From Symsagittifera roscoffensis (lineage: Eukaryota > Xenacoelomorpha > Acoela > Convolutidae): a stretch of DNA of 64,000 bases. Shown piece by piece: positions 33,658-44,012 of this stretch. The translations under genes and the position numbers were made by a program. The notes beneath the pieces are model-generated. The model did no database searches. It saw only the letters and a list, made by a program, of their open reading frames with translations, and had not been told where the DNA came from. The first letter of the stretch is position 1; every line of letters starts with the position of its first letter. The stretch covers positions 69,628,956 to 69,692,955 of the forward strand of contig NC_087065.1 in assembly GCF_963678635.1 (NCBI RefSeq), given 5' to 3'.

Positions 33658-33799
33658 CTTTATGGGACCCTGAGACACTTCAAGTTGAAAAATTTGCTGT
33701 AACCAGTTCGAAAAATCAATCCATATTGATTGATCAAAATGGCGTGAAACGCATCTACTCGAGCGAAGTTGGTGTCCGTATCGATGAAACTGGCCCTCG
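33658..33799 (+). CDS. Probable penultimate exon of the Q/N/K-rich protein gene
   Basis: A plus frame of 46 codons including VEKFAVTSSKNQSILIDQNG and IYSSEVGVRIDETGPR ends at a GTAGGA donor (33800). It leaves two bases, which fit the single base that opens the exon at 35515. The joined reading runs from DETGPR into SEDDFLIPPPSPPSN. The acceptor chosen (CCATGCAG) is weak, so the left border is uncertain. The sequence alternates hydrophobic and polar residues like a beta-rich extracellular segment, but I recognise no family. A minus frame of 122 codons at 33755-34123 overlaps its end and competes with this call. Confidence 0.4.
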
Positions 33800-34123
33800 G
33801 TAGGATGTTGCTAGCGTAATTTTTTCTGATTTATCATAAACTTTTCGATGTGCTCGGTTAGCGTATGTGTTCAACTTTTTCGTGTTAGCGCTAGCTGAAT
33901 TGGAGCTAGTAATATAACGGTTTCTAATTGGAAACTCGGTCGGCACCATGATGCAATACACTAAAGACTCTAATGCAGCATGAATTGGAGCATTTCGTGG
34001 CTGGGGGACATTCGCGAGACAAGTAACTTCCTTGCAGGCAAAAAAGCATAGCTTTTTTCCCGCTGTAAATTTTGCTCTGCATGTCCGGGTTTTCTTCTCA
34101 AACGCCGAGAACTTCCATAGCAA
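33755..34123 (-). other. Open reading frame of 122 codons, uncertain
   Basis: A long minus frame (for example PRNAPIHAALESLVYCIMVP) with varied residue usage, bounded on its right by splice-like sites such as GCCTGCAAG. It overlaps the probable plus exon by 45 bases. I cannot tell which strand codes here, and no motif is recognised. Confidence 0.25.
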
Positions 34124-35514
34124 ATATTTGCTTTTACATAGGATACATGCCAGAAAATCAACCCTTTTCTCAACTAATGTAGAAAAGATTCTTCTCTGCT
34201 TCGAACTTGATTATGTCCTATTTGACCAGAGACTCTGTTTATACAAACTAAGATTCCGCTACTTTATTGAGGTTTTGTTGGCTAAGTTGTTCTAGTATCA
34301 AACGCATTTTCTCAAACCTCAACTGATTTTCTTGATCTCAATGCTCAACTTCTTGATGTTACTGTTTCTCTTAATAGATTCCTTATGTTTGAGTTGTCTT
34401 AAGCAAGCATCTTCTTGTTTCTCTCGAACTCCTCTCGCTTCATTCTAACCAGAAGAAGCGTCTTACTTTAATCACTGAGGCTCACTTGACTTAAGTTTAG
34501 AGGAATTAAGGAGACCTTTGAAAGGATTTAAGTTTCAATTTGAATACAAGCTGTATTTGTAACTTCGTCGTTAACTTTTATGACCCTTTCCCACCAAGCA
34601 AACAATTCGGCTAACATTTTGCTAGGATTTTAGGTTTCATCTGCTAAAATCACTAGCTTGTCACTCCTGGCTAAGATTTTTCCAAGGTTTGCTACGCATG
34701 ATGCCATCAGATCTAAGCAATCTTAGATCTCCTATCTGGCTTATAATCTTCATTAACACAACCTTGAACAAGCAGTAGCTCATTTTCAAAAACTTTTCTT
34801 TTATTCAGCAAACTCTGGATTTTTTTCATTGTAACTATTCTCTCATTTTTTTGAAAGGTAGTAGAAAGGGGTTTCAAAGCGTGGTGCAGCGAACTAGCAA
34901 CTAGTATGAATAAGTAATTTTGCGAAAACAAAGTTTGAGGGGGAAATCAAACAAACCTGGACCTGAGTAAACAAGTTTGTACCAAACAACAAAACGGCGC
35001 GCTTGATCGAAGTCTACGGACAGCTCATGGTTACTTTAATCAACTCAACTAGAATGTTTCGGAGCAACACGTTTCGATTTCCTTTACGATGTTTCCAAGA
35101 AAATTTTATGGTTTCATTGAGTCAGTCAATTTCTATAAAAACTTGGAAGCATTTCGGAGAATTTATGAATTTTGAACAATTTAAGTCAGAATTATTTGAC
35201 TGAAATAATCTGACCAAAAACTTTGTCGGAATTAAGTTAACTTTGAGACCTCATTCGGATAGTTTGCTTTCGGCTGGGAGAACGTCGTCCAAGTGAAGAG
35301 TCGACTACCTGAACTGAACTGTCACTGAGTGGTTCGTTAAACTAAGAGACGGAATAATGTTTTTATTGAATAACTTTTGGCAGACTTAGTTGTAGTATTC
35401 TGGCAATTCTGGTTGCTTTAAAAACTCGGACTATAGCATGAATTCGTTTAATTCTATAATTCATGAAAAAGAGCAATTACCTGATTAAGACCGAAATGAG
35501 CCGGGTGATTACAG
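34124..35514. other. Probable intron of the plus-strand gene
   Basis: No convincing exon or repeat. Short frames such as 35003-35203 have neither splice partners nor recognisable residues. Confidence 0.35.
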
Positions 35515-35863
35515 ATCCGAAGATGATTTTTTGATTCCTCCTCCTTCTCCTCCTTCAAACCAGCAGAACAAGAAAAAACAACAAAAGAGCGGGAAAAACA
35601 AGAAGAAAAACAAAAACAACGGACAAGGGAATGGACAGCAAAATCAAAATCAAAATCAAAATGGGGGAAATGGAGGGACAGCTCCCCCCACAAACAGCGA
35701 CATTCTAAGCTCGGGTGGAAAATATCAAGATTACGGGAAGGGATCGCCGGTAGATGAAGATACGTATGGACGCCGTGTTGATGATGGAAGTTTCCAAATA
35801 ATTGGCGGGAAAATTATTAACCTTTTATTAGTTCTGATCGGTTTGATAATTAAGTTCATTTGA
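35515..35863 (+). CDS. Low-complexity Q/N/K-rich protein, last exon
   Basis: Opens after a GTGATTACAG acceptor and runs 115 codons to TGA. In order it encodes an acidic start (SEDDF), a Pro/Ser stretch (IPPPSPPS), a Lys/Gln/Asn-rich tract with NQNQNQN and KNKKKNKNN, and a Gly/Thr/Pro linker. A mixed segment (DEDTYGRRVDDGSFQII) follows, and the last 16 residues are strongly hydrophobic (IINLLLVLIGLIIKFI). That tail could be a membrane anchor or a GPI-type signal. Family and function are unknown. Stretches of AATAAA near 35966 and 36024 provide polyadenylation signals, which supports this being the gene's 3' end. Confidence 0.6.
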
Positions 35864-35961
35864 ATATGGTTAATACAATTATTAAAATTTGCTGAATATG
35901 TAAAGCGAAAGATTTGATAGCAAAGATTATACATAGTGTACATAACTTTGGTTCAGTATTT

Positions 35962-36030
35962 GTTTAAATAAATAAAATTGTGATATAGCAAAAAAATAAA
36001 AACTGAGCATAATGATTTGATTGTGAATAA
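35962..36030 (+). terminator. Polyadenylation signals
   Basis: AATAAATAAAATTG near 35966 and GAATAAAAC near 36024 follow the stop codon of the plus-strand gene at 100-170 bases, the usual place for 3' end formation. Confidence 0.5.
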
Positions 36031-36463
36031 AACAGAATTTGCAGAAATCTACGGATGATTTGTAATTACTGTGGCATGGCTGAATAGAGACTCGAATCTG
36101 AAACCATTGCCCCCACCGGCTATTTGTTCAGCGGCTAAATAATTTTTCAAAATTCAAATTCAAATGGTGGGGGGGGGGGGTGTCTGTGATTTTTACCAAA
36201 TGAAACTAACAATAACTTTTTCCGATTGAGTTTAACTTGTTGGCATGCAATGTAATCATTCATTTCCCAACCCATTTGGTATTCATCAACCTACCTTGGT
36301 TACAGAATCAATGTTTCACAAAAAAAACTATTTTGCCGGCGGTTTTTAAGGGAAGGTTGTAGAGCCTAAGATTCTTAGCATCCACTGACGATTTTTTGCG
36401 GTTGGCAAGCCATTTTGACTAACACAACTATTCAATCTGTAAACACGACTGAGAAGACTTTGA

Positions 36464-36495
36464 GTGTGTGAGTGTGTGTGTGTGTGTGTGTTTGT
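36464..36495. repeat. (TG)n microsatellite
   Basis: An almost pure TG run of about 32 bases. The open frame through it (MSVCVCVCLCL) is an artefact. Confidence 0.9.
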
Positions 36496-37160
36496 GTTTA
36501 AAAGTCAGTAATTATAAGACAAGGTATCAAGTAAAATTACAAGAAAAAAATGTACGTTTTTTTTTAAATTTCTTATCAATTATAAGAATAACAGCGTTTG
36601 TACATTTTTTTCCGATTATTCTATTAATAATTTTTTACACAAGCTCCAATTTGAAAACTTTTCTAAGTTTCTTACATTTTAAAAGTAAACTTTTATCCCA
36701 GTTTTGAAAGTAAAACAAATTCAGCTGTTATTTGCTTTCTACAAAAAATTTGGTGATGGTATTGTGTGACTGAGTATGTTTTGCCCCACTTTTTTTGAAA
36801 TCTTAAGAAAATTTTTTTAATTTTCGAAACATACTGCGCAGGTTCTGCTTTCCCATTTCTAAAATTTCAAAGTTAAGTTCTGATAAGTAAACTACTTTAC
36901 TATATGTTATTTTGAAATTTAAATTCCTTACAAAAGGAAAAAAAAATCAGCTACTGTTGTTTTCATTTTTGTTTCTGAAACTCTAAAAACTGATCGTATG
37001 AGGGAACAAAATTCTGCTGCCCACCAAATTTGTCTCGCTTATTGTTTTGAAAGCAAAAGATGAAGCTATACACTTTAAGTTTTCAAAGCTTAGGTTTACT
37101 TTCCTAACCGCTGTCAAAATTACGTAGAACATATTTTGATTTTAACCTTGCAGAGTCTTA
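36496..37160. other. Intergenic AT-rich sequence
   Basis: No gene, repeat or transposon end recognised. Confidence 0.4.
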
Positions 37161-37164
37161 GCGA

Positions 37165-37640
37165 GGGCTAAATCAGACTGCTTTTATTCGGGGGCTCTTC
37201 TCATGATGGAGGACCGAAAGATTAAAAAATTTCAACCAATCAGAATCAGTAGAAACTCTTATACGCTGAGTGGTTTTCACAGTGAACCGAGATCAACAAA
37301 ATAAAGCAAGCACAGTATGTACAGATACAAAAAAGTTTGATGTTTTTACTTTTCAATTTGCCTTAAACCGGTTTCTGTGAAAAATTTTTTTTTTTCAAAA
37401 TGTCATTGGTCGGACAAGTTTCAAAAAATCATTTGTGTAATCTGCTTAAATTATAATGGGTCAGTAAAAAATTTTATGACCTGGATTTGTTTGCTTACTT
37501 TGAGATTTTTGAGATTTATTTGGAATTTTGGCATGCTCATTTCTGATTGGCTGGAGTTTGTTGAAAATTTTTTTTCAACATTCAGTTCCTCCATCATGAG
37601 GGACGTCATACCCTTTTATTCAAATCAGAATAATTTTAAT
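37165..37640. repeat. Imperfect inverted repeat, possible MITE
   Basis: The left part (TTTTATTCGG, then CTCATGATGGAGGA, then CCAATCAGA) reappears in reverse order and complement on the right (CCAATCAG complement near 37546, TCCTCCATCATGAG near 37588, TTTATTCAAATCAG near 37612). Arms are roughly 90 bp and diverged, around a 300-bp centre. Confidence 0.5.
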
Positions 37641-37727
37641 TGAGGAATTTCTGCAGCGCTTAATTAATTTGATTTAAGCACTGTGAGTTCTGGATGTTTT
37701 GAGCGCAAGATAAAGTACAACAGAGCC

Positions 37728-38822
37728 GAAAATGAAAACTTTGTTCAACAGTGCCGAAAATGAAAATTTTCTTCAACAGTGCCGAAAATTTAAACAAATT
37801 TCAACATTTTTAGTGCGGCAACCAAAAATTAAACGGCAATCGCTCACAATTTTAATTGACACTTTAAGATTGTGAGCGTGAAAGTTCGCAGCTTACACGT
37901 TTTGGCGCCAAAACACAGTGCTGATTTAAATTATCGAATGAACAAAACTTGAAATTTCAAACGCACTTTTCTCAATTTGGGTTAAGGTTAGACAAAAAGT
38001 GATGAGAACATAAATTGCTTAGAATTTCATCAAAACTAATATGAAGCAATTTTTCTCCGAAATTTTTTTACCAAAATTTTACCACAAAAATGGCTCATAT
38101 TGGTTTTTTTTCAATTAATTAAAAATTACTTTGTTAATTGAAGATGAATATATATCACAAGAAGTCTCTTACACAGCCTAACAAAGTTTAGGAGGGCTAA
38201 ATCTCACAAATCAGCAACCTAAACAGCTATGAACCTATTCACCGGAACCAAAATTTAGTTTTAAGCAAAGGTTTTGTGTTTTAAATAAAAAAAATCACAT
38301 TTCTTGACTATCAAGCAATCAAGCAAAAACATTTTCTCTTATACCGGTTTTTGTAAATATATAACACCCCTATCAATTTGTTGGGCTGTGTAAAAGGCTT
38401 CTTGTGATGTATGTTTCTCATCAATTAACAAAGTAGTTTCAGCGTAATTCTTGATTAATTGAAAAATGCCAAAAAGACCCATTTTTGGGGTAAACATTTG
38501 GTTGATAATTTCGGAGCAAAAATTGCACCCTAACAGTTCTGATGAAATTCTAAGCAACCTTTGTTCTCTTCATTTTTTATCTAATCTTAAACCAAGTTGA
38601 GAAAATCCGTTCGAAAATTCAAGTTTTGTTCGTTTTGTCCTGATAGTTTAAATCAGCACTGTAGTGGTGGTTAATTTGCAGTTGCAGTCATTTTGGCGAC
38701 AAACTTGGAGTGATTTTTTTCGTTAATTAGCGTCAATAACTTCCCGCTCTTTAGAAAATGCGTTTAAACTATTCTGAAAATTTCTGTCCTTTTTCGGCAT
38801 GTACTTTGGCACTGTTGAACGC
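37728..38822. mobile_element. Large foldback element with about 270-bp arms
   Basis: The segment 37915-38185 is repeated in inverted orientation at about 38378-38660. Both arms contain CAGTGCTGATTTAAA at their outer side and GAAGTCTCTTACACAGCC-like sequence at their inner side. Farther out, CAACAGTGCCGAAAA words near 37740-37790 pair with GGCACTGTTG near 38810. The left end carries this word about three times in tandem. The 190-bp centre includes a segment repeated again at 39236. Arms pair well enough to give a long hairpin transcript. Confidence 0.75.
38218..38250. repeat. 33-bp dispersed repeat, first copy
   Basis: CTAAACAGCTATGAACCTAT, continuing through CACCGGAACC, lies in the foldback's centre and recurs almost exactly at 39236-39268, outside it. 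Confidence 0.75.
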
Positions 38823-40288
38823 CCCCATATAGATTTTGGTTTCGTTTGAACTAAAGACTTGAATATTGCACTCCCAAAAAAACACCTATCCTTTTTTTTT
38901 CTAGGTAAACAGTACGCTAAGGTATCAAAACAGCAAAACGTTTAGACAATTTTTTTCCTTGCTACCAACACAAGTGGAAAAATTAGATAATGCTATGAAA
39001 ATTTTTCGTCCCATTTTTTTGATATTGTATAGCAGTTCGCAGAAAAAGCAATTCAAATGTTTTCAGTTAAATTTGAAGTTTTTGAATAAAAAACAGTTCG
39101 CCTTAACCAGGGTTTTAAAAGTATTCTGCTTAAACTCGCATGTAAAATTCATAGTTTCTTCAATTTTGTAATATACGCAAGTTAAATTATTGAGAAATTG
39201 ATTTCTTTATCGTTTTCCTAAAAAAGTTTGTTGTCTAAACAGCTATGAACCTATTCACCGGAACCATAAAGATACTAAACTGTCTCGTTTTGCTTGAAAC
39301 TACCGTTAAAAAATCTACTTAAACCGTTAAAATATAAATTGCTTACCATTTTCATAGACTGTAGTATCTATGATTGTCAGATGAAACTTTATTCATGGAA
39401 TAAATAGATTTCCAAGTTACATTTAAAAAAAATAAATTGAGACAGATAGGAAAGGCTATTCTTAAAATAAGTTTTAACAGCAACCAAAACAAACTATTAA
39501 AAAAAGAGCCCAAAAAATTTAGGAATGAAAAAAAAAGTGCTAAGAACTTTCATGTTTCGGGCAATTCTTCCGTTCAAGTCAATTATTAGAATGACCATAT
39601 ATTCAAACACAGATCGAATCCAAAATTTTGATCCAAAATATCCACTGAGATCCAAATTCAACAAAATTATCATACTTGAAGACCCGCATATGATTGATAC
39701 AAACCAAATTCTCCCACATGGAAAGGTCAATCCTTCAACCTGTTGTTTAAGGAATATTTCATGAGTCATTGCTCATTTTGAGCACCTCAAGTTTGTTTAG
39801 AAAAAAATTGTAATTCCAAAATGGAACTCGTCAAATAACATCAAAGTGACAACGAAAGCGAATTACTGATTGTCGCAGAAAAACCTGTCCACACTTCTAA
39901 ATCCACTAATGTCAACCCGCTTTTTTGTTGTTTATCGTGACATGAAAGTTTGATTTAGCGCTCGGAGACCAAAACACAAAACCGAAGCTACTTGTGATAT
40001 TGAAGAGAAAGATCAAAAATTTTGGCTAGCAATCATGAATCGTAGTTTTCGACAAAATTTTGCCTTGTTTCGGCGCCAATTCCGGCTCAAACACTGCGTT
40101 TTTGGCAGAAAAAGAGTTTTTTCGGCTTTTGTCAGATTTCCGCTTGTTTATGAACCAAAACTCTACTTTACAAAAATACTAAAATTATAACCCAAAAAAT
40201 TTATATTCATAGTTCAAAAATTTTACTTCATCAAAAATTTTTCTATCAAAATTTTCTTTATTTTGATATTCGAGCAGCCGTTCTCATA
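38823..40288. other. Intergenic up to the scaffold gap
   Basis: Contains the second copy of the CTAAACAGCTATGAACC repeat (39236-39268). Both strands are open over 39497-39769 (80-90 codons; plus reading includes FDPKYPLRSKFNKIIILEDP). No splice partner or motif makes it a gene. Confidence 0.35.
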
Positions 40289-40488
40289 NNNNNNNNNNNN
40301 NNNNNNNNNNNNNNNNNNNNNNNNNNNNNNNNNNNNNNNNNNNNNNNNNNNNNNNNNNNNNNNNNNNNNNNNNNNNNNNNNNNNNNNNNNNNNNNNNNNN
40401 NNNNNNNNNNNNNNNNNNNNNNNNNNNNNNNNNNNNNNNNNNNNNNNNNNNNNNNNNNNNNNNNNNNNNNNNNNNNNNNNNNNNNNNN
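40289..40488. other. Assembly gap (200 N)
   Basis: Exactly 200 undetermined bases, the size used for scaffold gaps of unknown length. It lies just upstream of the S1-like last exon at 40859, so that gene's first exons may be missing here. Frames spanning the Ns are meaningless. Confidence 0.95.
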
Positions 40489-40858
40489 TATATAATGTAA
40501 AAGAGTTGCATTCATACAAACTCTCAAAATTTCTACGCGGTGATAGTTAATGTCCATTTCATACAAAAAATTTTGCATCAAATGAGCTCTCCAAATTGCT
40601 CAATGTTTGTTTTTGGTTTTTTCAACGAATTTTGTTCCAAATGTATTTATATAGATTTATTAGAACCCTTCAAAATCTTTTATAAAATAGGCGGGTTTTT
40701 TGGTTTGCAACAAAAACGTTGGCTATAAAAATGCATTTTTATTTTTTCAAATTGACAGCCAGTGGCTACTTTGCTTTCGTAATCAGTTTTTTTTGCACAT
40801 GAGGGTTTTCCCTTTTAAGAAAATTGTCTATTTCATAACTTACTCATTTACGTTTTAG

Positions 40859-41348
40859 TTACTACTACAGGGAAAAGCCGAGGAACAATATAGCGCTTCT
40901 TAAATTGGTAAATAAAGCAAAAATGCCTTCACTTCCGCTTTGCTCGAGCAAACCTGCTTATGGTACACTTCTAGCAACGGTCGGACTTGGCTCAGTTTCG
41001 ACAGCAGCGGCTCAGCCTTCGCCGTATTTGCAGCAGACATTTTTCACCGAAACTACATCAGAATATATTTTCAAAGATGAAACGAAAGCATGCGAAAACG
41101 AAACTATATGCACCCTAACAGTGACTGATGGCTCAAATATTTGTCTCTTCGATGACGGAGGCCCTCTTTATATAGTGAATTGCAGAGAAGAAGGATTAAG
41201 GCCAGTATGTTTGTACGGAGTAGCGAGTTACTTTATCCAGGACCCCAAACGTCCAGGTGAACTCTGTACAGGAGGGAGTGTTTTTACAAGAGTGCCCGAT
41301 TTCTTGGAATGGATAACTGCCGCAACACTTAAATATCGGACTGATTAA
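40859..41348 (+). CDS. S1-family (trypsin-fold) pseudopeptidase, C-terminal exon
   Basis: The exon follows a TTACGTTTTAG acceptor and encodes 162 residues, ending with TAA. Chymotrypsin-fold signatures are clear: PRNNIALLKL (the NDIALLKL strand carrying Asp102), ATVGLGSVS (the GWG strand), SNICLFDDGGPLY (the C-GDSGGPL active-site loop), CLYGVASYF, and CTGGSVFTRVPDFLEWI (the C-terminal strand and helix). Asp102 is Asn, Ser195 is Asp, Gly193 is Phe, and position 189 would be Asn. The product therefore should fold like a trypsin but cannot use the usual mechanism. Cysteines expected for the fold are present. It is probably secreted, given the signal peptide on its paralogues. The frame is intact; its N-terminal exons are not visible, perhaps lost in the 40289 gap. 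Confidence 0.85.
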
Positions 41349-42055
41349 TTAGTTATTAGTAATGTTTGATAGATTTAAGAGATCAAGATCAAGTGCTAAC
41401 CGCACCGAAATGGAATGGGTAAAAATCTATTATAATGGACTTTCTTGAATTAAATTGTTTCCTGAACAGTCAATTTTTACGGTAATTTTTTTACCGAGGA
41501 AAGTAATTTAAAGCAAACCCATATAATGGAGCTTACCCCCAGTGCGGGTGATTATGAACATCATTTTGATTTGCACATTATATTTGCATCGAAATATTCA
41601 CGTTCGCTTTGAACATTTCGATCGCAAAATTTAGCTAATTTCAATTGAAACTAGTTTTGAACTTTTTCAAATTCAATTTACACATGGGTTATGTATCCTT
41701 GGACATGTTATTATCAAATTGATGGAGTTCACTAAATTAAGAAACAGACCAAATTTTGATCAGTTGAATATATACCCATACTGACAAAAATGAATAATTA
41801 TCAATTTAAATGACCTAAAAAGTATCTAGAGAAAAAGAGATGCATTTACTGTTGTATTTTACGAATTCGAACCTTATTTTTTTGTTTCTTAATTTAAAAT
41901 ATTGCAAGCAGGAAGATTAGTGCAACTTACACAAAAATTCGTTGTTTTCTTACTAATTTTCAAACCGCGACACTGAAAGCGACTGGAAAGAACTCACTGT
42001 TATTTTAGCTAAATCAAACCAACAAGCTTGTAGTAATTCAAGTGTGGCATCATGT
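41349..42055. other. Intergenic AT-rich sequence
   Basis: No gene or repeat recognised downstream of the S1-like exon. Confidence 0.4.
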
Positions 42056-42435
42056 TAAAACCTTAGCATTCCACAATTTGCGGATTCCACTTACAATCTG
42101 CGCACCCCGCTTACAGTTGCGGATTCCGCAACAGCACAATGTAACTATACACATGTCTTATTATTTGTTTGTGGATTCCACAAATTGTTCTGGATTCCGT
42201 AAATACAGTTGCGGACTCCGCAAATTCACCTATATTTGGAGCAATTTTGAGCGGCACAATGTTCTAAGTATTTATTTGTGGAATCCAAAACAGCAAAGAA
42301 GATCAAAGAAAAGTAGCAATGTTGCGGATTCCGCAACAAATACCAATTTGGCCTGTTGGGAAAACCATTTACAATGCACAGAATGCACAGTTTGGCCTCC
42401 TAATGTTTTAGCATTTTATTTAGATTCCAAAAGAA
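42056..42435. repeat. Cluster of near-palindromic GCGGATTCCGC words
   Basis: GGATTCC occurs at least six times, mostly with flanks that nearly complement each other: GTTGCGGATTCCGCAAC at about 42115 and 42321, GTTGCGGACTCCGCAA near 42205, GTGGATTCCAC near 42170. The 135-codon plus frame over the region follows from these repeats and has no recognisable domain. Confidence 0.6.
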
Positions 42436-42841
42436 ATGTTTGTGTTTGAAAATGATTGGTCGGATGTTTTTACTTTTTGAGATTAACTTGCAAATTGAAC
42501 CAACTTCACTCTAATCTGCAAATTACTATTTAAAAATTTCACTACCAAAGCCTATAGAAAAAAAAATCAAAAAGTATTTTAAGCATGTTTGAGTAATTTC
42601 AAGCGTATGCGAAAACAATTAACGCGCATTGAAAAAATTTTTAATCAACTTTGAAAGTAGTTTGAGCGCATGGTTCGCAGGCTCTCTTCTTTATTCTTGT
42701 AATTCATATTTTGTTCTATTTGTAAACTAACCACAGTTTGCTGTGCAACTAGTAAAAAATGTGCTGATGAAAAGATATGACACTGGTTGAATTTGCATTG
42801 CAATTCAGAAATGCATCATAGATCTTTCAATTTTTTTGCAT

Positions 42842-43036
42842 CCACGTATCATTCATGTTGCAGTGTCACCTTAAGGAGGTTCATCCATGTTTCATCTATG
42901 AAACATGGATGCAAGTTGCATTGATGTGTCATCGATGAATCATGACTGAAACATGGATATCAGTTCTATGATTCATCCATGAAACATGGATGAAATTTAA
43001 ATTGATGTTTGTTCCATGAATCATGGCTGAAACATG
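42842..43036. repeat. Cluster of ATGAAACATGGATG palindromes
   Basis: The word (A/C)TGAAACATGGAT occurs four times. One copy is preceded by its exact complement CATCCATGTTTCAT with a two-base loop, making a perfect 14-bp stem near 42885-42914. A second hairpin, TCATCCATG/AAA/CATGGATGA, lies near 42970. Confidence 0.75.
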
Positions 43037-43215
43037 GATGTGCATTTTCTGAATTAAAACTCTAATAGAAAACAACTAAAATATTTGATTTTCGATTTTT
43101 CTTAATCAAAACACACGTGCCAATTGTTATAAAATTCAAGAAACCGATCAATATAACTCCAATTTTGGGCTCAAAAATAAGCAGGGAAATCATCAAAATG
43201 ATAATTTTTATCAGA

Positions 43216-43380
43216 TTTTTTCTTTTCCCCACAAACTAACTTTCACTGGCAATTTATCTGTTCTCATTGTCCGATTGATACAAAATTTGGCATGTAGATC
43301 TAACCTTGTAAAATGCTTTATTACGCCAGAAAATTGATGATTATGTGAGGTAGGGGGGGGGGGGGGGAGGAAAAAGAGCC
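43216..43380. mobile_element. hAT-like MITE, GGCTCTTTTTCC family, copy 9 (shortened)
   Basis: The right end GGGGGAGGAAAAAGAGCC is intact and the left end reads TTTTTTCTTTTCCCC. The middle retains CTCATTGTCCGATTG and GTGAGGT but is about 35 bp shorter than other copies. Flanks TTTATCAG and TAAATCAG resemble a decayed 8-bp duplication. Confidence 0.75.
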
Positions 43381-44012
43381 TAAATCAGATTTGAGCTCAA
43401 AAAAAGTAACGAATTTATAGAATATCATCATTGTAAATCATAAAATGGGCCAAAGTTTATACAGTAAATAAAAAAGTCGGTCGATATAAATCAGATTTTG
43501 ACCTCAAAATCATTCAATGAAATCATAAAAAACATCATCGCATGTCAATCTTTTGGGGCAAAAACTTGTGTAACAAATCAAGAAAAGAGTTTATAATAAT
43601 CAAACTTTGAGCTCAAAAATATGCAATCAAATTATCAAAAACCTTGATTGTTAAGAAGAAAATGGACATGAACATATTTAAAAATACAAGAAAATGGTCG
43701 ATAATAATCAAAGCTCAAAATTATGCAAATGTTTTGGTTGTCTTAAATTTTTGAGCTATTCATCATTGCTGCATTAAGCAAAAAGTAACGCCTGATCCCT
43801 TTCTCCACAAAAACACGAGCAAAAAGATTTACTATTTTTGCTTTTTCGTTTAAATGTCTAAGTTTGGTATTAAATTTTGAGTTTTGTAGCTGCAAAATGA
43901 GAATGGGAGGTTTTTTTTGTATTTTTGGATTTTTTCCGCATTATGTTCAAATCTAACTTGCTTCTATCTTTTAGATTAGCTGAAAGTTTTTGCTTGTTTG
44001 GCAGGGTTTTTT
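43381..44012. other. Intergenic AT-rich sequence
   Basis: Repeated phrases such as CAGATTTTGACCTCAAAAT and CAAACTTTGAGCTCAAAAAT between 43385 and 43740 look like an eroded tandem repeat. No gene is seen. Confidence 0.4.

Noticed and set aside
36468-36707. Cys-rich protein starting MSVCVCVC
   Set aside because: Its start is the TG microsatellite and the rest is AT-rich random sequence.
39497-39769. Exon on one of the strands (80-90 codons open on both)
   Set aside because: No GT/AG borders in phase with a neighbour, and no residue pattern matching the S1 exons downstream.
40223-40581. Open frames of 75-107 codons
   Set aside because: They run through the 200-N gap and have no content.
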